A stretch of 64,000 bases of DNA from Brienomyrus brachyistius (taxonomy: Eukaryota > Chordata > Actinopteri > Osteoglossiformes > Mormyridae), in NCBI RefSeq assembly GCF_023856365.1, contig NC_064551.1, forward strand, positions 3,180,501 to 3,244,500, in the 5' to 3' direction. Below the pieces are notes generated by a model. The model was not told the origin of the DNA, ran no database searches, and saw only the letters and a list, made by a program, of their open reading frames with translations. Within the stretch, counting starts at the first letter, position 1; each line of letters starts with the position of its first letter. Positions 27,897-37,900 of the stretch are shown here, piece by piece. A program made the position numbers and the translations under genes.

Positions 27897-29454
27897 TTTT
27901 ACCTCAGCACAGAAAATATTGTATGTGCACAAACATTTTATTCAGCATCTCACTGAGCAACTTCTTCCAGAGCAAATAATCGGATTAGGCCACAGTTGAC
28001 ATGTTTGTTTCTCTGCTCCCAATCACCCGTATCGGTTCATTTTTCCACAAAGGCGTCAAAAAGGAAATCAATACATATTGCTGCTGCAGAAAAAGATGCA
28101 GGGTTGGGCTATTCAGGCTAGTCTCATATTGGATGCAGTGCTGCAGTATATTCAACTCCTCTCATTCTTCCAACCTCAATAGTTTTGATTGCATTTGATT
28201 ATACTTTTTCCAATTTGATGTATAACCACAAATAACTACAAGCTGCAGTGCAGTAAGTGGTGCTTGTGTACCTCAGTAGAGCTACAGAGGACAAGGACAG
28301 GGTGTTTTCTTCTATCACTATTGACAAAAATGGAATGATTTGAAATGGGGGGGGGGGGGCGTTTGCACAAGCAGAATTAGACTCAGAGCCACGAGCAGAG
28401 AACTTTCATTAGAATATTTTTGCATGTTAAATCAATCGGAAACCATTTTCTGGTGGACAAAAAAATAAAATAAAAATCCTACACATAGACAATGGAGATG
28501 TCCATTCATCCAGTTCAGGGGTGCAGAGAGGCTGAAGGGTGTCCAGGAAGCCCAGGCCACGAAGTGGGGGGCACCCCGAGCAGTGGCAAGTCTTTGGACT
28601 GTGGGAGGAACCCAGAGTACTTCTAGGAAACCCAAAAAAGTCATTTTACTTAGAAAAAGCAAACGGGCGTAGATCTAATTGAGCAGAATCCTGGCCACCA
28701 GTCATTTCGAATGGGGTTTTGTTCATACGCCACTTTCATACAGGTTTAACGGCCTGTTATTCGCAGTCAATGTAGGCAAGTTATTGGTTCACTGAATAAT
28801 TAATGTACATGTTACATTTTTACGAAATATCGAGTAGGCATGTGCTGACCTAAAGTGATTGGCACAAGTCTTCTGTAGGTACAGTAACTGAGAATTCCTT
28901 AAACTGTTTAACACTGGATTTGCAATACAAAACTCCCTCTAAGTGTGACCCTACTGTGAACTGAATTTCATTAGTATAGGCTACATGTGGTACAGGAGGC
29001 GCAATGGTGCAAATAATGAAAATAGAGCTTAAATAAGCATTTTTTAAATGCTTAACGTCAAACGTGACCTTTGACTTGTAGTCCAGTTCAGCCATGCCGC
29101 ATGTGAACTGCTTCACTGGAGCTTTCAGTGTGTTCTCTGTGTGCTCAGATCCTGCTCCTGACAACACAACACAATTCCAGTGCCACCACAATAAATCTGT
29201 TTACAGATTGCAAACTCTGCCAAAAAATAAATAAAAAAAAAATGAATGAAAGAGTGCTCACCTATACAAAGCTGTCACATTTATAAAATACGCAAAAATC
29301 ACAAAGAGGATGAGGTGTTACTATAGGGAAATGGAAATGGCAAAGTTATTAGCATTATTAAGTGCTGCGGCAACATGCAAACATGAATCAGACACATGGG
29401 ACTGAGCTCTGTCCATTCTAATCAACACACTGCGTCAGCAAGCATTGCTAAAGA
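27897..29454. other. Gene-free stretch with a SINE-like fragment
   Basis: No gene is recognised. About 28,490-28,640 contains TTTGGACTGTGGGAGGAACC and CCATTCATCCAGTT, diverged matches to the SINE-like repeat at 31,928-32,281. A 13-base poly-G run is at 28,347-28,359. Confidence 0.45.
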
Positions 29455-30470
29455 TGCTCTCCTTCCCCAGCAATCTTAAACCTTTCCGGCCAGTCAATTC
29501 ACACATCGAGACCTTTGAGGAGCGGATCCTGAAACACGCGGGACAGCCCTGGTCACAGCCCACCTGGACCCCGTGCAGGTTTTTTATCAGTCTGACATAG
29601 GTGCTGGCAGTGTTGGGGAGTAACTAGTTACATGTAACCGCATTACACAATTAAATTACAAAAGAAATGTTATTTAAATCCATTACAGTTATCAAGATAA
29701 AATATGCAATTAAATTTCAGTTACAAGGGGGTTACATTCAAATATTATCTTTTAGTTATATGTAGAATATAACATTCATTTTGTTGCTTTGCATCTTTTC
29801 GCCATGCATAAATTCCTTCTTTCCGCATATTTCCAGATGATGCAGGTAAAAAAATTTGTTAGAAAAGTAATTAAATAGTAATCAACTGTAATAAGTTACG
29901 TTACTTTGATGAAGTAATCAAAACAGTTGCATTACTTATTATATTTTTAACAGAGTAATTAGTAATCTGTAACCTAAAAGTTACTTTTCCAACACTGGGT
30001 GTTGATGGTGTTTTAATCTACGTGCTCCACATAAATGTCTCTCATTGGCCAAAGCTGGCAGTGCAGTCAGGATCATGTTCTTTGACTTTGCCGGTGCTTT
30101 TAACACTGTCCAGCCTCTCTAATGGGGGACCAAGCCCAGGGTGATGCAGCTTAATACCCTAACAGTCTCCTCCATGTGAACTATGTAGCAGAGGTGGTGG
30201 TGAGCAACACTGCAGTGTCTCAGGGACCATCTTCTCTCCTGTTCTGCTCGAGCACCAGCTGAAGTTCTCCTTTGCAGGGCAATGAGTCATAGTATAACAG
30301 GCCAGTGGAGGCTTTTGTCTTGTGGTGTAGGGAGAACAATGGAGTTAGTGGTGGAGGAAGTGGAGGTGGTGCGGCTACCTGGGGTCCACTTGAACACGGT
30401 GGAGCTGTGTAAGAAAAGCCAGAGCAGACCCTATTTTCTGAAAAGGCTATTTGAGGTGTGTAGGAAGACA
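29455..30470 (+). mobile_element. L2-clade LINE ORF2 remnant
   Basis: The sequence encodes reverse-transcriptase-like pieces of a non-LTR retrotransposon: FRPVNSHIETFEERILKH, then after an inserted MITE FDFAGAFNTVQPL (the RT motif with the first catalytic aspartate region). A pre-3' segment reads LPGVHLNTVELCKKSQSRPYF. This order fits L2-type LINEs of fish. The catalytic Y/FxDD part is deleted, several stops are present, and the element is split at 29,608. It is a dead fragment. Confidence 0.7.
29608..29997. mobile_element. hAT-like MITE inserted in the LINE
   Basis: The 390-bp element begins CAGTGTTGGGGAGTAAC and ends GTTACTTTTCCAACACTG, giving about 17-bp terminal inverted repeats. The flanks GGTGCTGG and GGTGTTGA agree at 6 of 8 positions, consistent with an aged 8-bp duplication of the hAT class. 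The inside is rich in GTAAT/ATTAC and is non-coding. It interrupts the LINE ORF and so is younger than it. Confidence 0.75.
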
Positions 30471-31387
30471 TGTCAGGATTGGTCCCTGTCTTGTCCAGTT
30501 CAATCTGTCATCTCTCCATTTGGCCAGCAGGTGTCGCTGGTCATCCTGTTTTCTCAATGTTTACCTGGTTTGTTCTGTTCCTAGTGTGTTCCCTAGCTCG
30601 CTGGGTTGCTGTGTGGCTAAATGAGTTAAGTGAATGGCTCTGACCCAAGCAGCTCCTTCATCATAGGTATAAGGCTGGCTATAGAAATTTGCCTTAGCTG
30701 GTTGGATATTTTGTGCTCTGGTTTTTGCTCTGCATATTAATTGTTTTCTTGCATCTCAATTTACTCCCTTGTTTTGTACCTTAGTTATCCCTGATTGGTG
30801 TATCTAGTCTTGTAGTATGTTCTGTTCCCACATTTTTGTATTTCTTAATTTTTATGCCTTTATTACACTTATCTGTTTCTCATTGCCCCTAGTCTCTTGT
30901 GTTTGTGGTTGGTTAGTACCGCTCACATCTGTCCCTTGTTTAAGCCCTCATTACCTGCTTATATGATTGCTTCCCCTGTGCTTCATTGTGTTTGTTCCCT
31001 TATTTTGTCCCTGCTTGGTTGATCTATGTCTTACTTGCCTGTGTTTCCTCCAAACATGTTTAGTGTTAGTTTTCCCTTGGATTAGTCATAGTCTAGTTCA
31101 TGGGTGGCCGATCTTACCCAGAAAGGGCCACTGTGTGTCCAGGTTTTCACTGTGACTCCCTAATTAGAGAACTGATTGGCTGAAGAGTTCTCACACCTAG
31201 CTGACCTAAAGGTTATCCCAAAAACCCGCACACACACTGGCTCTTTGCGGATAAGATTGGCCACCCCTGGCCCAGTTAGTTCTTGTTCTATACTTGCCTT
31301 GGTTTGACCCCTTGTAATATTTCTTGTTTCTCGTAAGCCGTAATATAGATTGTTTGTCCCTCCATCATGCCTCACCCTAATGTGACA
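30471..31387 (+). repeat. LTR-like dispersed repeat, family C
   Basis: The block starts TGTCAGG, ends TGTGACA, and is T-rich. It shares with 45,427-46,192 (opposite strand) the segment with GGCCAGCAGGTGTCGCTGG near its start and CATGCCTCACCC near its end. It contains a nested MITE at 31,102-31,266. A TG...CA boundary suggests a solo LTR, but no 5-bp target duplication is visible. Confidence 0.5.
31102..31266. mobile_element. Fold-back MITE nested in family C repeat
   Basis: The terminal inverted repeats of about 29 bp begin GGGTGGCCGATCTTACC on the left and end TAAGATTGGCCACCC on the right, with roughly five mismatches. The inner sequence is non-coding. Confidence 0.65.
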
Positions 31388-31739
31388 CTGAAGATCTACT
31401 ACCAGTCCATAGCGATTGTTGTACTTTTTGATTTGTCGCAGAAGGAGAATTAACTTTGAAATCCTCATGAAGAGATTTCAGTCATAAGAAAAGCTGGCGT
31501 CTTCGTGGAACTAAACCCGGACCTCCTGAAGGCACCGCCGAGGAAGAGAACGCTGGCAAAACAGTCTGTCTGTCTGTCTATCTATCTATCTGAACTGGTT
31601 CTCACTTATGATCAGTAAGGCTCTCCGCAGATGATTTCACACAGAAATCAGGAACATTAAGCAAAGACAAATAAAACAATATCAAACGCTAAGATAAACT
31701 AAAATAAAATCAGCACGAATTAACCAAGAGGTGAGATTG
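31388..31739. other. Gene-free stretch with a tetranucleotide repeat
   Basis: No gene is recognised. A short (TCTG)n(TCTA)n tract lies at about 31,564-31,592. Confidence 0.4.
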
Positions 31740-31927
31740 GCCTCTGGCCAGCCTCAAACTCATGACCAGAGGGATGATAGTCGGAACCACACACTGAGCT
31801 ATGAGGTGGTTTGGGTCACAGGGAAACACAACATGGATTAGGCACCCTGAGGCTGAAGAACAAGAGACAGGGAGGAGGGTAAGGTCCTAGGACTAAGGGT
31901 AAGGTCAGACGGGCGCTGACCCTGACA
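31740..31927 (-). repeat. 5' fragment of family C repeat with tRNA-like part
   Basis: Read on the minus strand it starts TGTCAGGGTCAGCGCC, matching the start of the copy at 46,192. It then contains a tRNA-like stretch with TAGCTCAGTGTGTGG (A-box-like) and a degenerate B-box-like GAGTTTGAGGC. Confidence 0.45.
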
Positions 31928-32281
31928 TCCATCCATCCATTTTCCAAACCGCTTATCCTACTGGGTTGCGGGGGGTCCAGAGCCTATCCCAGAAGCAATG
32001 GGCACAAGGCAGGGAACAACCCAGGATGGGGGGCCAGCCCATCGCAGGGCACACTCACACACCATGCACTCACACATGCACACCTACGGGCAATTTAGCA
32101 ACTCCAGTTAGCCTCTGCATGTTTTTGGACTGCGGGGGGAAACCGGAGTACCCGGAGGAAACCCCACGACGACATGGGGAGAACATGCAAACTCCACACA
32201 CATGTGACCCAGGCGGAGACTCGAACCCGGGTCCCAGAGGTGTGAGGCAACAGTACTAAGCACTGCACCACCATGCCGCCC
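31928..32281 (-). repeat. SINE-like tRNA-derived repeat, reverse orientation
   Basis: On the minus strand the head GGCGGCATGGTGGTGCAGTG resembles a pol III A box. It is followed by GACCCGGGTTCGAGTCTCC, a good B box. The tail ends in a (GGAT)n-type repeat (plus strand CATCCATCCATCC). This is an abundant fish repeat type. Fragments recur at about 28,490, 53,992, 55,128 and 63,945. Confidence 0.75.
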
Positions 32282-32520
32282 CTCCTGACGGACAAGTCAT
32301 AATTCAACGCTAGCCTTTCTGCTTGAAAAAAGATCAATCAGTGATTATGCAAAGTGAAGTTGTTTTTTGATGTACCTTTCTGCAAACTGATGCTGCCTTG
32401 ACTGAAATGCTGTACAAAGCTGCGAATGAAAGACGGCAGGGAGGACTTCAGCTACGAGAGCTAGTGACAGATTTAGGTCTCTGAGTCAATGGGCTTCAGA
32501 CAAAACCCTAGTCTAACACA

Positions 32521-32667
32521 GGGCTTCCCAATTCTGCTCCCAGAGGGCAGGAACCCAATAATGTTTGCAGATTTCCTTGCTTACACACACCTACTAGACC
32601 TGGTAATTAGCTGATTAAGATCTGTTCAAACTGTGTTGGATTCTGGACAACCAGAATTGGGCAACCC
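32521..32667. mobile_element. Short fold-back MITE
   Basis: The ends GGGCTTCCCAATTCTG and CCAGAATTGGGCAACCC form inverted repeats with 14 of 17 matching. The element is non-coding. Confidence 0.6.
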
Positions 32668-34193
32668 TGGTATAGCAAACCAAGTACCAATGCTGCTGAA
32701 GTCATTTGGCGACAAAGAAAATACCTAGTAATACTAGAGATGTCAGCCCAAGTATTCAGCAGATGCTGGCAGCTCACAGCAGCAGGCCTTAGTGTTGTAT
32801 TAAAACTGGTGTTGTTGGTAGCCGTTGAAGCTGGTAGATAGAACATGAGCAAAGAGGCCTGCAGACGTATCACGCTGACCGAAGTGAAACTCGTTAGCAC
32901 TCCTAGCGGTGGGAACACGCTGGGTGTATATCTTAAGGGCTCTGAAAGGAGGTGGGAACATCACTCTCCCTCCGCAAACAAGGAGTTACTCTATTAGCTG
33001 CTGTAGCATTTATATGTGTAATTACTGTTCACCTTACTGTTACGCTGATCACAGACCTGAGCCCTCTGACCTTTGAAAGGTAACAGTGACAAAACATAGC
33101 GTAAGATTATGAACCGGGGTGAACAGCCACTATGAGCACGCTATTTCCTTGTTACCTTAAAGCTGAGAGCATAATCTGTATTTTATTGCAGAGCTAGTAC
33201 TCTAGTAACTCTGTGTGCACTTGATCTTGGGCGTCCACTGGAAGCTCAGCCTAGCTCAGCACGTCGACTCCTTCGAAAGCTGTACGTTGGCAACGTGCTA
33301 TTTGTGTCACTTGTATGTCAGTTTGGTCAAACGCGTCTGCTAATTAAATTAATGTCAAGGTAATGAGAACAAAGAGCAAGTAAGCAGGTTACAGCTGATC
33401 ATATTCGTGAACCTCTGAGCCCTCAATACCAATACTTTCCATACTGAAATACTGTCACCAGGTGAAATGGGGAATTTGAAAAGTGTTTTTCAATGTCTCC
33501 GGGACAGCATGAAATCATGTTCCCCTTCATGAGTACTCCAGTTAATCCAGCCATCCAATCAGACCGTCAATGAGATAAATAAAACTCCACATAATTTATT
33601 CACTGTTTTTAATTATACTGACAATCTAGCCTGACAATGCCTTTGTCTGCTTCCCTTTTTATCAGCACGCTGTTAGTGAAACTCTGGCACTGATTACAAA
33701 AAAGCGTTTTCTTCTGCCTGCCTAATTGCTTCATATGGAAGGGCTACAGCCAAAGTCAGTATGTTTTATTTTGAGCTTGAGAAAACCACAACTACACCCC
33801 AAAACCCTTGTTTGTGCCACCCTCCCTTGGCAGTTTTTCAGAATTCCAGATGTTGAGATGTTGTCGTTCAGATCACTCCTTCGCCAGGGCGTTTGGATGT
33901 CTAGTCCAGAGTATGTTTTGTGGAAGAGAAATTCACCTTTGGTGACACCCATGCATGATGTGTCATAAAAGCTTCAGTTTCAGTGATGACATAATGCTGC
34001 AGGTGGAGTACGGTAAGTCAACGGGGATGCAGGTGTGTCCCAATACCACTTTTTGTTCACACTACCTTACGCTTTCCTTCCCTCATCTGCTTCATAGACG
34101 TTCAACTTTAGACAGCGAGTCATTGAGGGAGGGAGGGAGGGAGCCATCAAAAAAACAGTTTTGGGATGTAGCCCAGGGTTAGGGTCATGAAGG
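32668..34193. other. Gene-free stretch
   Basis: No gene or clear repeat is recognised. Confidence 0.45.
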
Positions 34194-34480
34194 TGTCATG
34201 CCCGGCTCATCCGCTCCTCGTGTGTGCCACGCCCCCTGCCTTCCCACGTGTATCTCCCTGATTGTACCCCGCTGTATCTGATTACTTTGATTAGTCTTGT
34301 CTGGTTTTAAGTCCTGGTCTTACCTGTTAGCATTGTCTGTCATTGATGTTAGTCGGCGTGCCATGTTCCCGAGTCCTCGTCCTTCCAATAAATCCCCGTT
34401 TGCCCTAAGTCTGCCTGCTTGCTTGCCTCTCCGCTCATCACCTTACCCGTGCGCCTCTACCGCCGACGTATATCGTGACA
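34194..34480 (+). repeat. 5' LTR of copy 2
   Basis: It carries a TATA-like TTTTAA at 34,305-34,310, the presumed transcript start at about 34,335 (GTCTGTCATT) and a polyadenylation signal AATAAA at 34,387-34,392. U3, R and U5 are therefore readable. Confidence 0.9.
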
Positions 34481-34481
34481 G

Positions 34482-34491
34482 AATGACAGAC
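34482..34491 (+). other. Putative self-primer binding site, copy 2
   Basis: AATGACAGAC, one base inside the 5' LTR, is perfectly complementary over 10 nt to GTCTGTCATT at 34,335-34,344 inside the LTR. A tRNA-type site (TGG followed by a tRNA 3' complement) is absent. Self-priming from the folded 5' end of the RNA is established for the Tf1/sushi group; its use here is inferred. The Gag-like ATG (34,483-34,485) lies inside this site. Confidence 0.7.
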
Positions 34492-36606
34492 CTCGCAAAG
34501 AAGCGGAGCAAGCAAATTCCGGAAGAACCGGTACTCCGTCTGGGAGCCTGCGCGTTGGCCAGGCTTTGGCCCTTGAGCGAGGAGGAGGTGGATGAATCCC
34601 TGCTACTGTGGCCATCCGAACCGGACGCCACGGAGTTGCCACCGCCGCTCGAGCGGAATTGCTTCCGGCCTGAGCGGGTGGCGAACAAAGGGGCCGCCAC
34701 TGTAAGAGATGCCATCCCGCGAATCCCGCGGCGTCTTAAAGGGACCAAGCCCGTCTCATCTGTGCCGGCTCAGCTCGTCCCACCGCTTACGGCAGAGACA
34801 CTCCGGCCAGAGGTAATCGCTCCAACCCCGACTCACATTACCCAGTTCTTCACCCTCCAGGGGTTATACTGGAGGGTGAGGGATGAACTGGCCGGGCAGA
34901 TGTCGCCCGAAGCGGACCAGCTCGTGATGCAGCTAGAGGAGGGGTTCGCTGCGTTCACTCCTGCTTCCCCCCCGGAAGTCCTGGAGCAGCTCGCAGCGGA
35001 TCTCCGAGGGCTGCTACTGCTCCGGAGAGCGGTGGATCCCGCTCCAGAACGGCCGTCGCTGTCCTCGAACCCTGCTCCAGAGCAGCCGCTCGCGCGGCCG
35101 CCGCTGCCCGCGGACCCCGCTCCAGTACAGCCGCCTTCGCTGCCGCCGCCGCCTGTGCAGCCGCCATTGCCGGCGGACCCCGCTCCCGTGCAGCCGCCAT
35201 TGCCGGCGGACCCCGCTCCCGTGCAGCCGCCTGCGCAGCCGCCTTCGCTGCCTGCTGCAGCTCCCGGGCAGGCGCCCCCACTGCAGCAACCTGCAGCTCC
35301 CGGGCAGGCGCCCCCACTGCAGCAACCTGCAGCTCCCGGGCAGGCGCCCCCACTGCAGCAACCTGCAGCTCCCGGGCAGGCGCCCCCACTGCAGCAACCT
35401 GCAGCTCCCGGGCAGGTGCCCCCTCTGCAGCAACCTGCAGCTTCCGGGCAGGCGCCCCCACTGCAGCCAGCTCCAGTTCCTGACCGCGCTCCAGTTCCTG
35501 ACCGCGCTCCAGTTCCTGCAAAGGCGCCCCCTCTGCAGCCGCCTGCTGCAGCTCCCGGGCAGGCGCCCCCTCTGCAGCCGCCTGCTGCAGCTCCCGGGCA
35601 GGCGCCCCCTCTGCAGCCGCCTGCTGCAGCTCCCGGGCAGGCGCCCCCTCTGCAGCCGCCTGCTGCAGCTCCCGGGCAGGCGCCCCCACTGCAGCAACCT
35701 GCAGCTCCCGGGCAGGCGCCCCCACTGCAGCAACCTGCAGCTCCCGGGCAGGCGCCCCCACTGCAGCAACCTGCAGCTCCCGGGCAGGTGCCCCCTCTGC
35801 AGCAACCTGCAGCTTCCGGGCAGGCGCCCCCACTGCAGCCAGCTCCAGTTCCTGACCGCGCTCCAGTTCCTGACCGCGCTCCAGTTCCTGACCGCGCTCC
35901 AGTTCCTGCAAAGGCGCCCCCTCTGCAGCCGCCTGCTGCAGCTCCCGGGCAGGCGCCCCCTCTGCAGCCGCCTGCTGCAGCTCCCGGGCAGGCGCCCCCT
36001 CTGCAGCCGCCTGCTGCAGCTCCCGGGCAGGCGCCCCCTCTGCAGCCGCCTGCTGCAGCTCCCGTCCCTGACTGCGCTCCCGTCCCTGACTGCGCTCCCG
36101 TCCCTGACCGCCCTGCTGCAGCCGCTCCTGAGGTGCCCCCGCTGCAGTCCCCTGCAGTTCCCGGGCAAGCGCCCCCACAGCAATTGCCTGCAGCCCCAGT
36201 TCCTGATCTCGCCCCAGTTCCTGATCTCGCCCCAGTTCCTGATCTCGCCCCAGTTCCTGATCTCGCTACAGCCGCTTCCGAGGCGCCCCCACTGCAGTCA
36301 CCTGCAGTTCCAGGGCGAGCGCCCCCACGACGGCGGCTTGCAGCACCTGGGCCGGCGCCCCCACTGCAGTGTCGTGCAGTTCCAGGGCGAGCGCCCCCAC
36401 GACGGCGGCTTGCAGCGCCTGGGCCGGCGCCCCCACTGCAGTGTCCTGCAGTTCCAGGGCGAGCGCCCCCACGACGGTGGCTTGTAGCGCCTGGGCCGGC
36501 GCCCCCACTGCAGCGTCCTGCAGTTCCCGGGCGGGCGCCCCACGATGGCGGCTTGCAGCACCTGGGCCGAGGTCCCCACTGCAGCATCCTGCAGTTTCCG
36601 GGCTGA
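34483..36606 (+). CDS. Proline-rich Gag-like protein of copy 2
   Basis: The 707-codon frame begins MTDLAKKRSKQ. Residues 1 to about 180 have ordinary composition, with family motifs LGACAL, ELPPPLER and ANKG and a helix-rich part (LYWRVRDELAGQMSPEADQL). The rest is a repeat domain of APGQAPPLQQPA-type 12-13-residue units and APVPDR units, with a 372-390-bp internal tandem duplication. I see no zinc knuckle or enzyme motif, so a structural, particle-forming role is inferred from position alone. The start at 34,483 is shared with copy 1. The frame is also open upstream, with an ATG at 34,363 inside the LTR, so an LTR-encoded N-terminal extension of 40 residues is possible. The frame ends early at 36,606 because a C is missing in a C-run at 36,538-36,541. 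Confidence 0.65.
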   Translation: MTDLAKKRSKQIPEEPVLRLGACALARLWPLSEEEVDESLLLWPSEPDATELPPPLERNCFRPERVANKGAATVRDAIPRIPRRLKGTKPVSSVPAQLVPPLTAETLRPEVIAPTPTHITQFFTLQGLYWRVRDELAGQMSPEADQLVMQLEEGFAAFTPASPPEVLEQLAADLRGLLLLRRAVDPAPERPSLSSNPAPEQPLARPPLPADPAPVQPPSLPPPPVQPPLPADPAPVQPPLPADPAPVQPPAQPPSLPAAAPGQAPPLQQPAAPGQAPPLQQPAAPGQAPPLQQPAAPGQAPPLQQPAAPGQVPPLQQPAASGQAPPLQPAPVPDRAPVPDRAPVPAKAPPLQPPAAAPGQAPPLQPPAAAPGQAPPLQPPAAAPGQAPPLQPPAAAPGQAPPLQQPAAPGQAPPLQQPAAPGQAPPLQQPAAPGQVPPLQQPAASGQAPPLQPAPVPDRAPVPDRAPVPDRAPVPAKAPPLQPPAAAPGQAPPLQPPAAAPGQAPPLQPPAAAPGQAPPLQPPAAAPVPDCAPVPDCAPVPDRPAAAAPEVPPLQSPAVPGQAPPQQLPAAPVPDLAPVPDLAPVPDLAPVPDLATAASEAPPLQSPAVPGRAPPRRRLAAPGPAPPLQCRAVPGRAPPRRRLAAPGPAPPLQCPAVPGRAPPRRWLVAPGPAPPLQRPAVPGRAPHDGGLQHLGRGPHCSILQFPG

Positions 36607-37784
36607 TGCCCCCGCAGCCTGACCGTGTTCCTGTCCCGGCGCCCCCGCAGCCTGACCGTGTTCCTGTCCCGGCGCCCCGGCAGCCTGACCGTGTTCCTGT
36701 CCCGGCGCCCCGGCAGCCTGACCGTGTTCCTGTCCCGGCGCCCCCTCCGCCTGCCGCAGCTCCAGAGGCGCCCCCTCCGCCTGCAGCAGCTCCAGAGGCG
36801 CCCCCTCCGCCTGCAGCAGCTCCAGAGGCGCCCCCTCCGCCTGCAGCAGCTCCAGTCCCTGTCCTAGTCCCCGAGGTGGTCCTGGACAACTCCATCTTGG
36901 CTCCTCCCTCTTCGGAGGTGGAGGAGCTGGAATGGGACCCCTCGGGGACAGAACTTGTAACCCCTTGTCCCTCGCCCCGGCGACATCGACCCCGACCTAG
37001 GGTCAGCCTGTCTGTGTCCCGCAGGGGAAGGGGACACAGACGCAGGGCTGGGGTCCCGCCCGCCCTGCCCCCTGGCTCGCCCTCCCTCGCCTGCGCTCTG
37101 GCTCGGTTGGCGCCTGCGGGTCCTGGCCCTCCGGGTCGGGCGTCACCTGCGGGTCCCCCTCCGAGGCCTCGTCGCCCCGCCTTGCTCCCCTCTCCAGAGC
37201 CTGGTCGGTCGCCTGCGGGCTCCCCGACGGCGGCTCCTCGGTTGCCTGCGGGGCCCCTACCTCCGGCCCTCCCCCGGACGTCGTCGCCTGCTGCAGCTCC
37301 CCCCTCCTCCGGGCCTTCGCCGTGGGCCCCTCCTGCTCCCTCGTCCCCTTCCCCGGTGCTCCCTCCTGCTCCCTCCCTGGCCCCTCCGCAGGTCCCTCGC
37401 CCTGCCTCCTCGGCCCCTCCGAGGTCCCCTCCGGCTCCGGCCTCCCGGCCGCCTGCGGCCCCTCCGGCTGCCGCCCGTCGCCCGCTGGGTCTCCCTCGGG
37501 CTCCCCTTTGTTCCCCCTCCTTGTCTCCCTGTGCCCCTGCCTTTGTCCCGCCTGTCTCTGTCCCTTTGTTTTCTGCTCGTCCCTTCGTTCCGCCCGTCTC
37601 TGCTCCTCGTGTTCCTCCTGTCTTTGCTGCCCGTCCTCCTCTGTGCCCTCTGTTCACTCCTGGCCCTTGTGTCCCGCCGGTTCCTTCTGTGTCCCCTCTC
37701 TTTCTCTGTTGGTCCGTGTTCCCCGTCCTCTGTCAGGTTTTGTCCCTGGTCCTGTCTTTGTGCCTGTTCTGTCTCTCTGTTTAA
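36542..37784 (+). pseudogene. Continuation of Gag-like frame after a one-base deletion
   Basis: From the short C-run at 36,538-36,541 onwards, the conserved frame is the -1 frame and stays open to 37,784. It contains QPDRVPVPAP repeats, PPPPAAAPEA repeats and the family motif SSEVEELEWDPSGT (36,909-36,950). A basic RRGRGHRRRAGVPPALPPG stretch and a long Pro/Ser/Ala tail follow. Sister repeats just upstream have five Cs where this one has four, so a single deletion explains the shift. In the copy at 47,167-48,102 the motif is in one frame with the repeat domain. Confidence 0.6.
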
Positions 37785-37900
37785 TTCCCGGTCTCTTGTT
37801 CTTGGTTTTGGGTTTTGTTTTTCAGGTCTTGGTCCCCTCGTCCCGTTCGTCGCCTCCTCCTGGGCGCGCCCGGTGAAGCGCGCCTTTGGGGGGGGGGCTC

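Noticed and set aside
26733..27999. Open frames of about 400 codons on both strands
   Set aside because: They are produced by the octamer satellite, whose units contain no stop in any frame. Composition is pure repeat.
34833..37657. Long minus-strand frames (up to 584 codons) opposite the Gag-like gene
   Set aside because: GC-rich proline repeats on the plus strand give stop-free Gly/Ala repeats on the minus strand. No motif is conserved in that frame between copies.
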